Source: Aquabacterium sp. OR-4 | GTDB taxonomy: Bacteria; Pseudomonadota; Gammaproteobacteria; Burkholderiales; Burkholderiaceae_C | DNA length: 64,000 nt | Reading direction: 5' to 3' | NCBI RefSeq assembly: GCF_025290835.2 | Contig: NZ_JAOCQD020000002.1 | Span: forward strand, 310,001 to 374,000 | Shown here: positions 47,589-54,894 of the stretch, piece after piece | Layout: each line of letters begins with the position of its first letter | Position numbering within the stretch: the first letter of the stretch is position 1 | Notes under the pieces: generated by a model | Database searches by the model: none | The model's input: only the letters and a program-made list of their open reading frames with translations | What the model was told of the DNA's origin: nothing | Position numbers and translations under genes: made by a program

Positions 47589-48014
47589 TCAGTCAACCAG
47601 CTGGTCGAGCGCCTTCTGGTAGCGGTTGGCGTGGCTGCGCTCGGCCTTGGCCAGGGTCTCGAACCAGTCGGCGATCTCGTCGAAGCCCTCTTCGCGCGCG
47701 GTCTTGGCCATGCCCGGGTACATGTCGGTGTACTCGTGGGTTTCGCCGGCCACCGCGGCCTTGAGGTTGTCGCGCGTGGCGCCGATCGGCAGGCCGGTGG
47801 CCGGATCGCCCGAGCCATGCTCCAGGAACTCGAGGTGGCCATGCGCATGACCGGTCTCGCCCTCGGCCGTGGAGCGGAACAACGCCGCCACGTCGTTCTG
47901 TCCTTCCACATCGGCCTTGTTGGCGAAGTACAGGTAGCGGCGATTGGCCTGCGACTCACCGGCAAACGCGTCCTTCAGGTGCTGCTCGGTCTTGGAACCC
48001 TTCAGGTTGCTCAT
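47589..48014 (-). CDS. Rubrerythrin-like diiron protein without rubredoxin domain
   Basis: A 141-residue ferritin-like four-helix protein. The diiron ligands sit in [44 protein letters not shown] and [11 protein letters not shown]. The C-terminal rubredoxin (two CxxC) of classical rubrerythrin is absent, placing it with erythrin/sulerythrin proteins. The start is supported by GAGGAG eight bases upstream of [11 protein letters not shown]. It is the first gene of the trio and likely reduces hydrogen peroxide. Confidence 0.92.
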   Translation of the reverse strand: MSNLKGSKTEQHLKDAFAGESQANRRYLYFANKADVEGQNDVAALFRSTAEGETGHAHGHLEFLEHGSGDPATGLPIGATRDNLKAAVAGETHEYTDMYPGMAKTAREEGFDEIADWFETLAKAERSHANRYQKALDQLVD

Positions 48015-48171
48015 GCGTAGCTCCTCTCGATTGGGTGTGTGGGCGTCTTCACCGCGCTCGGCGGCTGGCCACGGTAGCGCAGCACCCTGGGCAGGGCCAA
48101 TACAAAGCTTCAATGCGGCACATAGGGCTGCTCAATTTTCGGGCAAACCCTGATCGTGAGCGCCCTGCCCG

Positions 48172-49056
48172 TCAGCGGCCGCCGCGCAGACCCAACAGAA
48201 AAAGTGCGTGGCCATGGGCCAGGCCGGCCGCATCGGCCAGATCGCCCAGCACGCTGAAGTGGTTGCAGCCCGGCACCACCTGGCACACCGGCACCGCACT
48301 CGGCCCCCACTGGTCACGGATCAGCTGGTTCTGGCGCAGGAACTCCTCGCTCTCGTCGGCACCCACCAGGGCCGCCAGCGGACCGTTGTGCTGCGGTCGC
48401 GGAAAAAACGCCGGCGACAAGCGCCGCACCGCAGCCGGCGTGAGCTGCAGGTCGGCCTGCAGAAACGGCGTGCAGCGGATCGGCTCCAGATCGAACAGGC
48501 CCGACAGCGCCAGCGCGCCGCGCAGCAGGCGGCGCGGCAGATCGCCAGCCAGGTCGGGCCAGCGGCAGGCCAGCAGCATGGCTGCCAGATGGCCACCGGC
48601 CGAATGCCCGGCCACCACGATGCGCGAAGGGTCGCCACCCCAGTCCGCGGCATGCCGCCACACCCAGGCCAGCGCGCGCGCCATCTGCAGCGCGATGTGC
48701 TCGATGCCGACCGCCGGACACAGCGCGTAGTCGGGCACCACCACCACCGCCCCCGCGCGCACGAAGGCCGGCGCCACGAAGGAATGATCGGCCTTGCCCA
48801 GCGCACGCCAGTAGCCGCCGTGGATGAACACCAGCACCGGTGCACCGGGCGCGCCCGGCCCGGCCGGTGCCGGCGGCACAAACACATCCACGGTGTCGGC
48901 CGGGCCATCGCCGTAGCGCAGGTCGAGCTGCCCGCGCAGGCCGCGGCGGGCCTGGGCCGACGCCGCGGCCCAGGCGGCCAGCAGCGCGGGCGCTTCGGGC
49001 ACGCGGGCGCGGTTGTTGTACTGGGCTTCGTACCAGGCGGCATCGTGCTGGGGCAT
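48172..49056 (-). CDS. Alpha/beta hydrolase (carboxylesterase / kynurenine-formamidase-like)
   Basis: A 294-residue hydrolase. The oxyanion motif HGGYW is at about residue 79, as in bacterial kynurenine-formamidase-like esterases, the nucleophile Ser is in VAGHSAGGHLAAM, the acid is probably in ALVGADESEE and the His in PGCNHFSVLGD. The N-terminus DAAWYEAQYNNRARVPE is a conserved opening in this subgroup. It is a single gene between rubrerythrin and tRNA-Ala. The exact substrate is not readable. Confidence 0.85.
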   Translation of the reverse strand: MPQHDAAWYEAQYNNRARVPEAPALLAAWAAASAQARRGLRGQLDLRYGDGPADTVDVFVPPAPAGPGAPGAPVLVFIHGGYWRALGKADHSFVAPAFVRAGAVVVVPDYALCPAVGIEHIALQMARALAWVWRHAADWGGDPSRIVVAGHSAGGHLAAMLLACRWPDLAGDLPRRLLRGALALSGLFDLEPIRCTPFLQADLQLTPAAVRRLSPAFFPRPQHNGPLAALVGADESEEFLRQNQLIRDQWGPSAVPVCQVVPGCNHFSVLGDLADAAGLAHGHALFLLGLRGGR

Positions 49057-49295
49057 GCGGGCTCCGTGGGGCGGACAGATGAGGCGAACAGACGGTGCGT
49101 TTCAACCGGGCCTGTCGACGCGGCGGCTGGACAGGGCCGGCTCGACAGCCCGGCCGGGCGGCGTGGATCGGCCGCCACGGGCTTCGCGGCGCACGACCGC
49201 GGCATGGCCGGCAACGCGCACCGCGGCTGGCTTTCTACCCCAGTCCGGGCGGCCCACGGCGGCCGGGCGGCTGCTGCTATACTCCGCGCTGGTCT

Positions 49296-49371
<76 letters not shown>

Positions 49372-49414
49372 AACAATATCTTTCGCGCAACAGGGGCGTG
49401 TGACTTGAAGCATT

Positions 49415-49435
49415 GGATTGCACCGTGTGCAATCC
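49415..49435. other. Hairpin downstream of tRNA-Ala
   Basis: GGATTGCAC and GTGCAATCC form a perfect nine-base stem with a CGT loop, followed by only two T. It may mark the 3' processing region or a weak terminator of the tRNA-Ala transcript, backed by the stronger terminator 35 bases further on. Confidence 0.5.
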
Positions 49436-49469
49436 TTAGGTTCATTTCACAGGTGCAAGCCCTAAGTTC

Positions 49470-49500
49470 AACAGCCCCATCAGGGGCTGTTTTCTTTTGT
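49470..49500 (+). terminator. Intrinsic terminator after tRNA-Ala
   Basis: AACAGCCCC and GGGGCTGTT form a nine-base stem around a four-base loop (ATCA) and are followed by a T-rich run interrupted by one C. This is a typical Rho-independent terminator and ends the tRNA-Ala transcript before the insertion sequence. Confidence 0.9.
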
Positions 49501-49551
49501 TCCTTCCGCGTGAGGGGCCGATGGCGTGGGGGTACACCCCCCGCCTGGACA

Positions 49552-49559
49552 CAGCAAAG
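49552..49559. repeat. Left 8-bp target duplication of the IS66-family element
   Basis: CAGCAAAG directly abuts the left terminal inverted repeat and is repeated exactly after the right end. Eight bases is the duplication length typical of the IS66 family, which fixes the insertion boundaries. Confidence 0.93.
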
Positions 49560-49645
49560 GTGAGCGTCCAGCCACCCCACCTTGCCCGACGGCGACCGGC
49601 CGCTGACGATGGTGTCCACCTATTCCGTTTGGTGGACACCTATTC

Positions 49646-50086
49646 ATGCATCCCAATTCCCAGAGCCGGCGCCGGCACGACGCTGATCTGAAGTCGAAGG
49701 TCATCGCGGCCTGCAAGGAGCCCGGCGCCTCGGTGGCCGCCGTTGCGCTGGCGCACGGCCTGAACGCCAACCTCGTGCGCAAGTGGCTGCACGGGCGGGG
49801 GCTCAAGCGTGCGGGCCTATCGCCTTCGGTCGAGCCGTCAATGTCGCCAGTGGTTGGTCCGATGCCGGCTGCTGACGCTCGCTTCATCCCCGTCGTAATG
49901 GCCGGCACCGAGTTGGCCAAGCCCGGCGCGCCTGTCGACGTCGCGCCAGCAGGGGCTGCTGCCGGCCTGTGCATTGAAGTCGAACTTCGCCGCGGCACGT
50001 CGAGCCTGAGCGTTCGCTGGCCAGCATCGTCGGGCGCCGACTGCGCAGCATGGCTGCGCGAACTGGCCGCGGGCTGGCTGAAGTGA
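49646..50086 (+). CDS. tnpA: IS66 TnpA (Orf1) DNA-binding protein
   Basis: A 146-residue accessory protein of the IS66 family, opening with a transposase-8/HTH domain: RRRHDADLKSKVIAACKEPG, then VAAVALAHGLNANLVRKWLHGRG. The C-terminal part (IEVELRRGTSSLSVRWPAS and CAAWLRELAAGWLK) is the conserved Orf1 tail. It probably recognises the element ends. The stop overlaps the tnpB GTG start. Confidence 0.93.
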   Translation: MHPNSQSRRRHDADLKSKVIAACKEPGASVAAVALAHGLNANLVRKWLHGRGLKRAGLSPSVEPSMSPVVGPMPAADARFIPVVMAGTELAKPGAPVDVAPAGAAAGLCIEVELRRGTSSLSVRWPASSGADCAAWLRELAAGWLK

Positions 50087-50418
50087 TCCGCATCGACCGG
50101 CTGTGGCTGTGCACCGCGCCGGTGGACATGCGCGCCGGCGCCGACCGGCTGCTGGCCTGCGTGGTCGCCAGCTTCGGCGCCGCCCATGCCCACCACGGCT
50201 ACCTGTTCGGCAATGCGCGGGCCACGCGCATCAAGCTGCTGGTGCACGACGGCTTCGGCGTGTGGTGTGCTGCGCGCCGGCTGAACGCCGGGCGCTTCGT
50301 CTGGCCACGCGAGGCGGCCACCACACCGCTGTCACTGACGCAGGAGCAGTTCAACGCGCTGGTGCTGGGGCTGCCCTGGCAGCGGCTGCCCGAGATGAGC
50401 GTGATCACCCGCGTGTGA
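50083..50418 (+). CDS. tnpB: IS66 TnpB (Orf2) accessory protein
   Basis: A 111-residue IS66 Orf2 homologue with the family core LWLCTAPVDMRAGADRLLA and KLLVHDGFGVWCAARRLNAG followed by LPWQRLPEMSVI. It begins with GTG, overlapping the tnpA stop (GTGA). It is essential for IS66 transposition although it has no known catalytic centre. This IS66 TnpB is unrelated to the RNA-guided TnpB of IS200/IS605. Confidence 0.95.
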   Translation: MIRIDRLWLCTAPVDMRAGADRLLACVVASFGAAHAHHGYLFGNARATRIKLLVHDGFGVWCAARRLNAGRFVWPREAATTPLSLTQEQFNALVLGLPWQRLPEMSVITRV

Positions 50419-50490
50419 GCCCGAGGAGGCCGGCCGCTGCCGCGTTGACAGCACTTGCGCCAATGGCCTGCAGTGCCGGTCGCCGGCATC

Positions 50491-52209
50491 ATGCCGTCCA
50501 TGCTCGGCATGCACGACCTCCAGCCCCAGGACCTGCAAGGCCTGGCGCCCGAGGCGCTGGCGGCAGTGGCTGCGCAGTTGATCGAACACGTCGAGCAGCA
50601 ACGCCAGCAGTTGGCTTCCAAGGACCGGGTCCTGGCCGAGCAGAGCGAGGAACTGCAGCGTAAGGACCGCGAGATCACGCTGCGCGATGCGAAGCTGGAG
50701 AAGATCCACTTCGAGCTGGCGCGCCTGAAGCGCTGGAAGTTCGGCGCACGCACCGAGGCGATGAACACCGAGCAGCGGGTGATGTTCCAGGAGACGCTGC
50801 TCGAGGACGAGGCCAGCCTGCAGGCGCAGCTGGCTGCACTGCAGGCGCAGGCCGACGCGGCCAAGCCCGACGTGCCGAGTACGCTGAAGGCGCCCCCGCG
50901 CAAGCCCCGCCGCCAGGCGCTGCCCGAGCACCTGCGGCGCGTGGAGCACCACCACGAGCCCGAGGACACCGCCTGCCCCACGACCGGCTGCGGCCAGCCG
51001 ATGGTGCGCGTTGGTGAGGACGTCAGCGAGAAGCTCGACATCGTGCCGGCGGAGTTCTTCGTGCACCGTCACATCTACGGCAAGTGGGCGTGCCGCTGCT
51101 GTGAGCGCCTGGTGCAGGAGCCAGCGGACCCGCAGATCATCGACGGCGGCATTCCCACCGGCGGGTTGGTGGCGCACACGCTGATCAGCCGCTTCGCCGA
51201 TCACCTGCCGTACTACCGGCTGGAGGCAATCAACGCCCGTGCCGGCGTGCACACCCCGCGCTCGACGCTGGCGGCCTGGGCCGGCCAAGCCGGCGCGGCG
51301 CTGGAGCCGCTGTACGAGGCGCACAAGCGCTTCGTGCTGGGCGCGGCGGTGCTGCATGCCGACGAGACACCGCTGGCGCTGCTCGACCCCGGGGCCGGCA
51401 AGACGAAGAAGGCCTACATCTGGGGCTATGCGCGCGGCGAGTTCGACGCGCAGCAGGGCGTCATCTACGAGTTCACGCCCGGGCGCGGTGGGCAGTACCC
51501 GCTGGCCTTCTTCGGAGGCCCTGGCGAGCCAGGACATCGAAGACAGACAGATCCGCCCTGGCGCGGCACGCTGCTGTGCGACGAGTACGCCGGCTACGGG
51601 CCGGTACTGGATCAGCGCCTGTTCCCAGAGCGCCGGGGTGCTGGCTGCCTGGCGCACGCACGCCGCAAGTTCGAGGAGATCGCCAAGGCCGGCAACAGCA
51701 CCGTGGCGAAGGAGGCCATCGAGCGACTGGCGGCGATCTACCACGTCGAAGGGCAACTGCGCGCCATGGATGCGGTCACGCGGCAGCAGGCGCGACAGCA
51801 GCTGAACGCGCCGCAGTTCAAGGCATTGCACGCCTGGCTGCAGGTGCAGCGTCGGCAGGTGCCCGATGGCGGCGCCATCGCAGGGGCCATCGCCTACAGC
51901 CTGAACCACTGGGCGGCACTCACTGCGCACCTGGATGATGGGGCCGTGCCGATGGACAACAACTTCATGGAGCGTCAGCTCAAGCCCTGGCAGATGGGTC
52001 GCAAGGCGTGGCTGTTCATCGGCAGCGAGCTGGCCGGGCAGCGGGCGGCGGTGGTGATGAGCCTGGTGCAGTCGGTCAAGCTCAACGGGCACGACCCCTG
52101 GACCTACCTGCGCGATGTGCTGGCGCGCCTGCCCATGCACCTGAACAGACGGATCGACGAGTTGCTGCCGCACCGGTGGCAACCGACCAGTGCCGGGCAC
52201 GACGCATGA
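50491..52209 (+). CDS. tnpC: IS66 TnpC DDE transposase
   Basis: A 572-residue transposase. A coiled coil (EQQRQQLASKDRVLAEQSEEL) and an IS66 N-terminal domain with ARLKRWKFGARTE precede a zinc-binding region (CPTTGCGQ, WACRCCE). The catalytic core has Asp in LHADETPLALLDPG, Asp in LLCDEYAGY and Glu in PMDNNFMERQLKPW, followed by the IS66 C-terminal domain. The start at MPSMLGMHDLQ was chosen over a TTG 12 codons upstream. It overlaps the next small gene by ATGA. Confidence 0.93.
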   Translation: MPSMLGMHDLQPQDLQGLAPEALAAVAAQLIEHVEQQRQQLASKDRVLAEQSEELQRKDREITLRDAKLEKIHFELARLKRWKFGARTEAMNTEQRVMFQETLLEDEASLQAQLAALQAQADAAKPDVPSTLKAPPRKPRRQALPEHLRRVEHHHEPEDTACPTTGCGQPMVRVGEDVSEKLDIVPAEFFVHRHIYGKWACRCCERLVQEPADPQIIDGGIPTGGLVAHTLISRFADHLPYYRLEAINARAGVHTPRSTLAAWAGQAGAALEPLYEAHKRFVLGAAVLHADETPLALLDPGAGKTKKAYIWGYARGEFDAQQGVIYEFTPGRGGQYPLAFFGGPGEPGHRRQTDPPWRGTLLCDEYAGYGPVLDQRLFPERRGAGCLAHARRKFEEIAKAGNSTVAKEAIERLAAIYHVEGQLRAMDAVTRQQARQQLNAPQFKALHAWLQVQRRQVPDGGAIAGAIAYSLNHWAALTAHLDDGAVPMDNNFMERQLKPWQMGRKAWLFIGSELAGQRAAVVMSLVQSVKLNGHDPWTYLRDVLARLPMHLNRRIDELLPHRWQPTSAGHDA

Positions 52210-52427
52210 AGAACATCGAAGCGCTGATCGACGACGGTGGCGAAATCACCGTCGGCCGCATCGCCGGCATCGACTGCGCTGCCACCGCGGCCGACGGGCA
52301 CAACGCACTGGCCATGCTGGTGCGCCGCGACGGCGAGGCGCTGAACGCCTTGCTCAAGCGTCTGGACAAGGCCATCGGCCGGTACTACGACACCGGCGAG
52401 ACGACGGACGAGATCAACCCGCCGTAG
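52206..52427 (+). CDS. Small IS66-associated protein
   Basis: A 73-residue acidic protein (MKNIEALIDDGGEITVGRI, ending TGETTDEINPP) translationally coupled to tnpC by an ATGA overlap and lying inside the right inverted repeat of the element. Similar short genes downstream of tnpC occur in some IS66 members; their role in transposition or its control is not known. Confidence 0.75.
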   Translation: MKNIEALIDDGGEITVGRIAGIDCAATAADGHNALAMLVRRDGEALNALLKRLDKAIGRYYDTGETTDEINPP

Positions 52428-52470
52428 CGGCTCGGACCAGCCCTGCAAGGTGGGGCGCCTGGACGCTCAC

Positions 52471-52478
52471 CAGCAAAG
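52471..52478. repeat. Right 8-bp target duplication of the IS66-family element
   Basis: CAGCAAAG immediately follows the right inverted repeat and is identical to the copy before the left end. Confidence 0.93.
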
Positions 52479-52713
52479 AGGTGGACCGCAGACCAACCGC
52501 GGCAAGAACCTCGTATCGAGCGGTCAACGCCGAACACACCCCATCGATTTCCGAAGTACGGCCTTCCATCCGGGCGACTTTGAGGCTTCGGCAGCGGCAT
52601 CTCGACGACACCCACCGGTAGCTTCAGCCGGCGCGCTTCGACCTGGCGCTCATTCGTCGGGCCAGTCATAATGGGCTAGGGCACGCCCATGAACAACGTA
52701 GAACTGAGAGACG

Positions 52714-54015
52714 ATGCCGCGACCTTCCACCAAGCCTCTGACGTTTATCGACGCTTTCGCTGGCTGCGGTGGCTTGTCCCTCGGACTGATGCAGGCGGGC
52801 TGGGTCGGCCGCTTTGCAATCGAACGCGACAAATTCGCGTTTGCGACGCTAAAAGCCAATCTGCTGGCGCAAGAGACACCGCACAAGTACGTTTGGCCAC
52901 GATGGCTTCCCAAAGAGCCGATTGGGATCGTCGAGCTTCTTAGCAAATATCAAGAGCAGCTCAAAGCCCTCGCAGGAACCATTGACGTTTTAGTCGGAGG
53001 ACCTCCTTGCCAAGGATTTTCCAGTGCTGGCCGGCGTAAGCATGACGATCCCCGCAATCAGCTTTTCTCCTCATACCTGAACTTGGTCGACGTCATCAAG
53101 CCCAAGGCCGTATTGATAGAGAACGTCAGGGGATTCACACTCGACTTCAATGCGGGTGATGAAATCAAGAATTTCTCGCAGGCGCTTAAGGCGCGCCTAT
53201 CAGACGAGTACACGGTGCATGAACAGTTACTCGATCTCTCCATCTTCGGTGTACCGCAGGGACGTACGCGCTACTTTGTCCTTGCTTTTCGATCAGAGTT
53301 GGACGTACCGAATCCATTCGAGCACCTTTTGAACCGTCTTCCGTCCTTTTTGCGCTCCTTGCGTCTGACCGCGCCGGTATCGTCTGCAATGGCAATTTCC
53401 GACCTCGAAGTCGGACGCGCCGGAAAGCAGCCGTCAAAGGAGAGTAAAGGTTTTGAAGAGATCCGCTACGCAGGCCCGCTCACGCATTACCAAAAACTGA
53501 TGAACGCCGGCTGCAAGATTCCTACTGACTTGCGGCTAGCACGTCATGCAGAGGATATTTCGAATCGGTTCAAAGAAATCATCGAAGTGAGTCACGCCGA
53601 AGGTCGCCTAAATACCAGCATCAGCGCTGAAATGCGAGCGCGCTACGGCCTAAAGAAACTGGCGTTGCGGGTGCTTGACCCTGATCGTCCGTCGCCGACG
53701 ATCACGAGCATGCCTGATGACTTGTTGCACTACTCGGAACCGCGCACCCTCACCGTCCGGGAGAACGCGCGGCTTCAAACCTTTCCTGACTGGTATTCTT
53801 TTCAGGGCAAGTACACCACCGGAGGGCATCTCCGGAAGCAAGAGGTGCCTCGTTTCACACAGGTAGCCAACGCAGTTCCACCGCTGGTTGCCCGTGCGAT
53901 CGGCGAGGTGTTAACCGATCTGCTCAAGCACAGCCCTACAAAAGCAGTCAAAGGCCGCCTCGAGGAAAGCTCAGGCCTGCATAGCGTCCAGCAGCGCGCG
54001 GAACTCCGCGCGTAG
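52714..54015 (+). CDS. DNA cytosine-5 methyltransferase
   Basis: A 433-residue C5 methyltransferase with the full motif set in order: I FAGCGGLSLGL near residue 15, IV GGPPCQGFS with catalytic Cys99, VI ENVRG at 136, VIII PQGRTRYFV, and X VANAVPPLVARAIG. The target-recognition region between VIII and X is about 130 residues, so the recognised sequence cannot be guessed. There is no Vsr or restriction gene beside it. GC is lower than in the chromosome around it, and codon use includes tta and aaa, signs of transfer. Its 3' end overlaps the convergent receiver gene by 45 bp. Confidence 0.93.
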   Translation: MPRPSTKPLTFIDAFAGCGGLSLGLMQAGWVGRFAIERDKFAFATLKANLLAQETPHKYVWPRWLPKEPIGIVELLSKYQEQLKALAGTIDVLVGGPPCQGFSSAGRRKHDDPRNQLFSSYLNLVDVIKPKAVLIENVRGFTLDFNAGDEIKNFSQALKARLSDEYTVHEQLLDLSIFGVPQGRTRYFVLAFRSELDVPNPFEHLLNRLPSFLRSLRLTAPVSSAMAISDLEVGRAGKQPSKESKGFEEIRYAGPLTHYQKLMNAGCKIPTDLRLARHAEDISNRFKEIIEVSHAEGRLNTSISAEMRARYGLKKLALRVLDPDRPSPTITSMPDDLLHYSEPRTLTVRENARLQTFPDWYSFQGKYTTGGHLRKQEVPRFTQVANAVPPLVARAIGEVLTDLLKHSPTKAVKGRLEESSGLHSVQQRAELRA

Positions 54016-54894
54016 GTTCAAAATCAGTTTGCGCAGTTCACGCATCTGAGCGATGTCTACGACCTTGCCAGTGTCGTCCACGACGCTATCGGGCCTCCCC
54101 TGAGGAACAAGGACTGCATGCCCGAGAGTATTGCGATCATGGACAACGCCCTCACGGTATGACTTGACTGTGGCCACACCGGCTGCATGGGCAGCGAATT
54201 CATCCATTCCGAGGACGGTTGCCAACATGCGTAGGCGGTGGTCAGACGTAAAGAGCATGTGGGCCTTGAAAAGCGCTTCGACACTCGGCACCTTCTTCAG
54301 CTTCTCTCCCTGCTTGGTGACGTTCTCCACCTGTTCCGTCACCCGCCTCATGGCTTCCTCAATGAATTTGGCCTTGCCCCCTTCATCGAGCTTGTCGTGG
54401 GCCAAGGAGAGGCAAGTGTTAATCATGTGGTCGATGTCGCTAGTAGCGCCCATCACGATCCCGCGAGTGTGATCAAGGTCGAGAACTTTCTTGATCAGCG
54501 AATCAAAGACGCCCACCACTTCATCGACGAGACCTTCGCGGCTAGCGCAGTAGACTCCTTCCAACTGCTTCTCATAGGCCTTCTGTCGCAATTCGACGAC
54601 TGACGACTGACCGGAGTAGAAGACCACATCCTTGTACTGAACGACCTCACGGATGCGCTCAATGGCGTCCTCACCATGCATGCCGTTCCCAAGATCCCAG
54701 TCCACAAGAATCAGGTCCACCTCGTCCGTGAACACATCCTCTGAAATTGCCGCGTTAACTTGATCTAGCGTAGTGCACTGACGGGGCCTAAACTCAAAGC
54801 CCTCAGCCGCCATCTGAGAAGCAATGCTCTTGATTTGATTGCCGACACTACCAGGCTGATCATCAACCCACAGTACGTTGAAGTCGAGTCTCAC
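53971..54894 (-). CDS. Receiver-domain protein with a HEPN-like C-terminal half
   Basis: A 307-residue protein. Residues 1-130 resemble a receiver: acidic pair Asp11-Asp12 (LWVDDQPG), phospho-acceptor Asp65 (LILVDWDLG) and Ser94/Ser97 (VFYSGQSS). The usual lysine strand is altered. Residues 150-307 are helical and end in a block with R254-N255-xxx-H259 (HDRNTLGHAVL), the spacing and polar neighbour expected of the HEPN RNase motif, followed by a long final helix. The gene overlaps the kinase stop by ATGA. I infer an RNase effector switched by phosphorylation from the dual-ATPase kinase. The receiver call is good; the HEPN call is by motif only. Confidence 0.72.
   Translation of the reverse strand: MRLDFNVLWVDDQPGSVGNQIKSIASQMAAEGFEFRPRQCTTLDQVNAAISEDVFTDEVDLILVDWDLGNGMHGEDAIERIREVVQYKDVVFYSGQSSVVELRQKAYEKQLEGVYCASREGLVDEVVGVFDSLIKKVLDLDHTRGIVMGATSDIDHMINTCLSLAHDKLDEGGKAKFIEEAMRRVTEQVENVTKQGEKLKKVPSVEALFKAHMLFTSDHRLRMLATVLGMDEFAAHAAGVATVKSYREGVVHDRNTLGHAVLVPQGRPDSVVDDTGKVVDIAQMRELRKLILNLRAEFRALLDAMQA

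Larger units (their letters stand above)
49560..52470 (+). mobile_element. Complete IS66-family insertion sequence (2911 bp)
   Basis: Terminal inverted repeats of 25 bases begin GTGAGCGTCCAG at the left (49560-49584) and end CTGGACGCTCAC at the right (52446-52470), with three mismatches between them. The element carries tnpA, tnpB and tnpC in the order and orientation of IS66 plus a small fourth gene, and is flanked by an exact 8-bp direct repeat. All reading frames appear intact, so it may be active, and insertion is probably recent. Confidence 0.95.

Noticed and set aside
49372..49551. Integrase-mediated attachment site at the 3' end of tRNA-Ala.
   Set aside because: No repeat of the tRNA 3' end was seen downstream in the window and no tyrosine recombinase gene is present.
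50083..50418. RNA-guided nuclease TnpB.
   Set aside because: The 111-residue IS66 TnpB shares only the name with the IS200/IS605 nuclease; it has no RuvC motifs.
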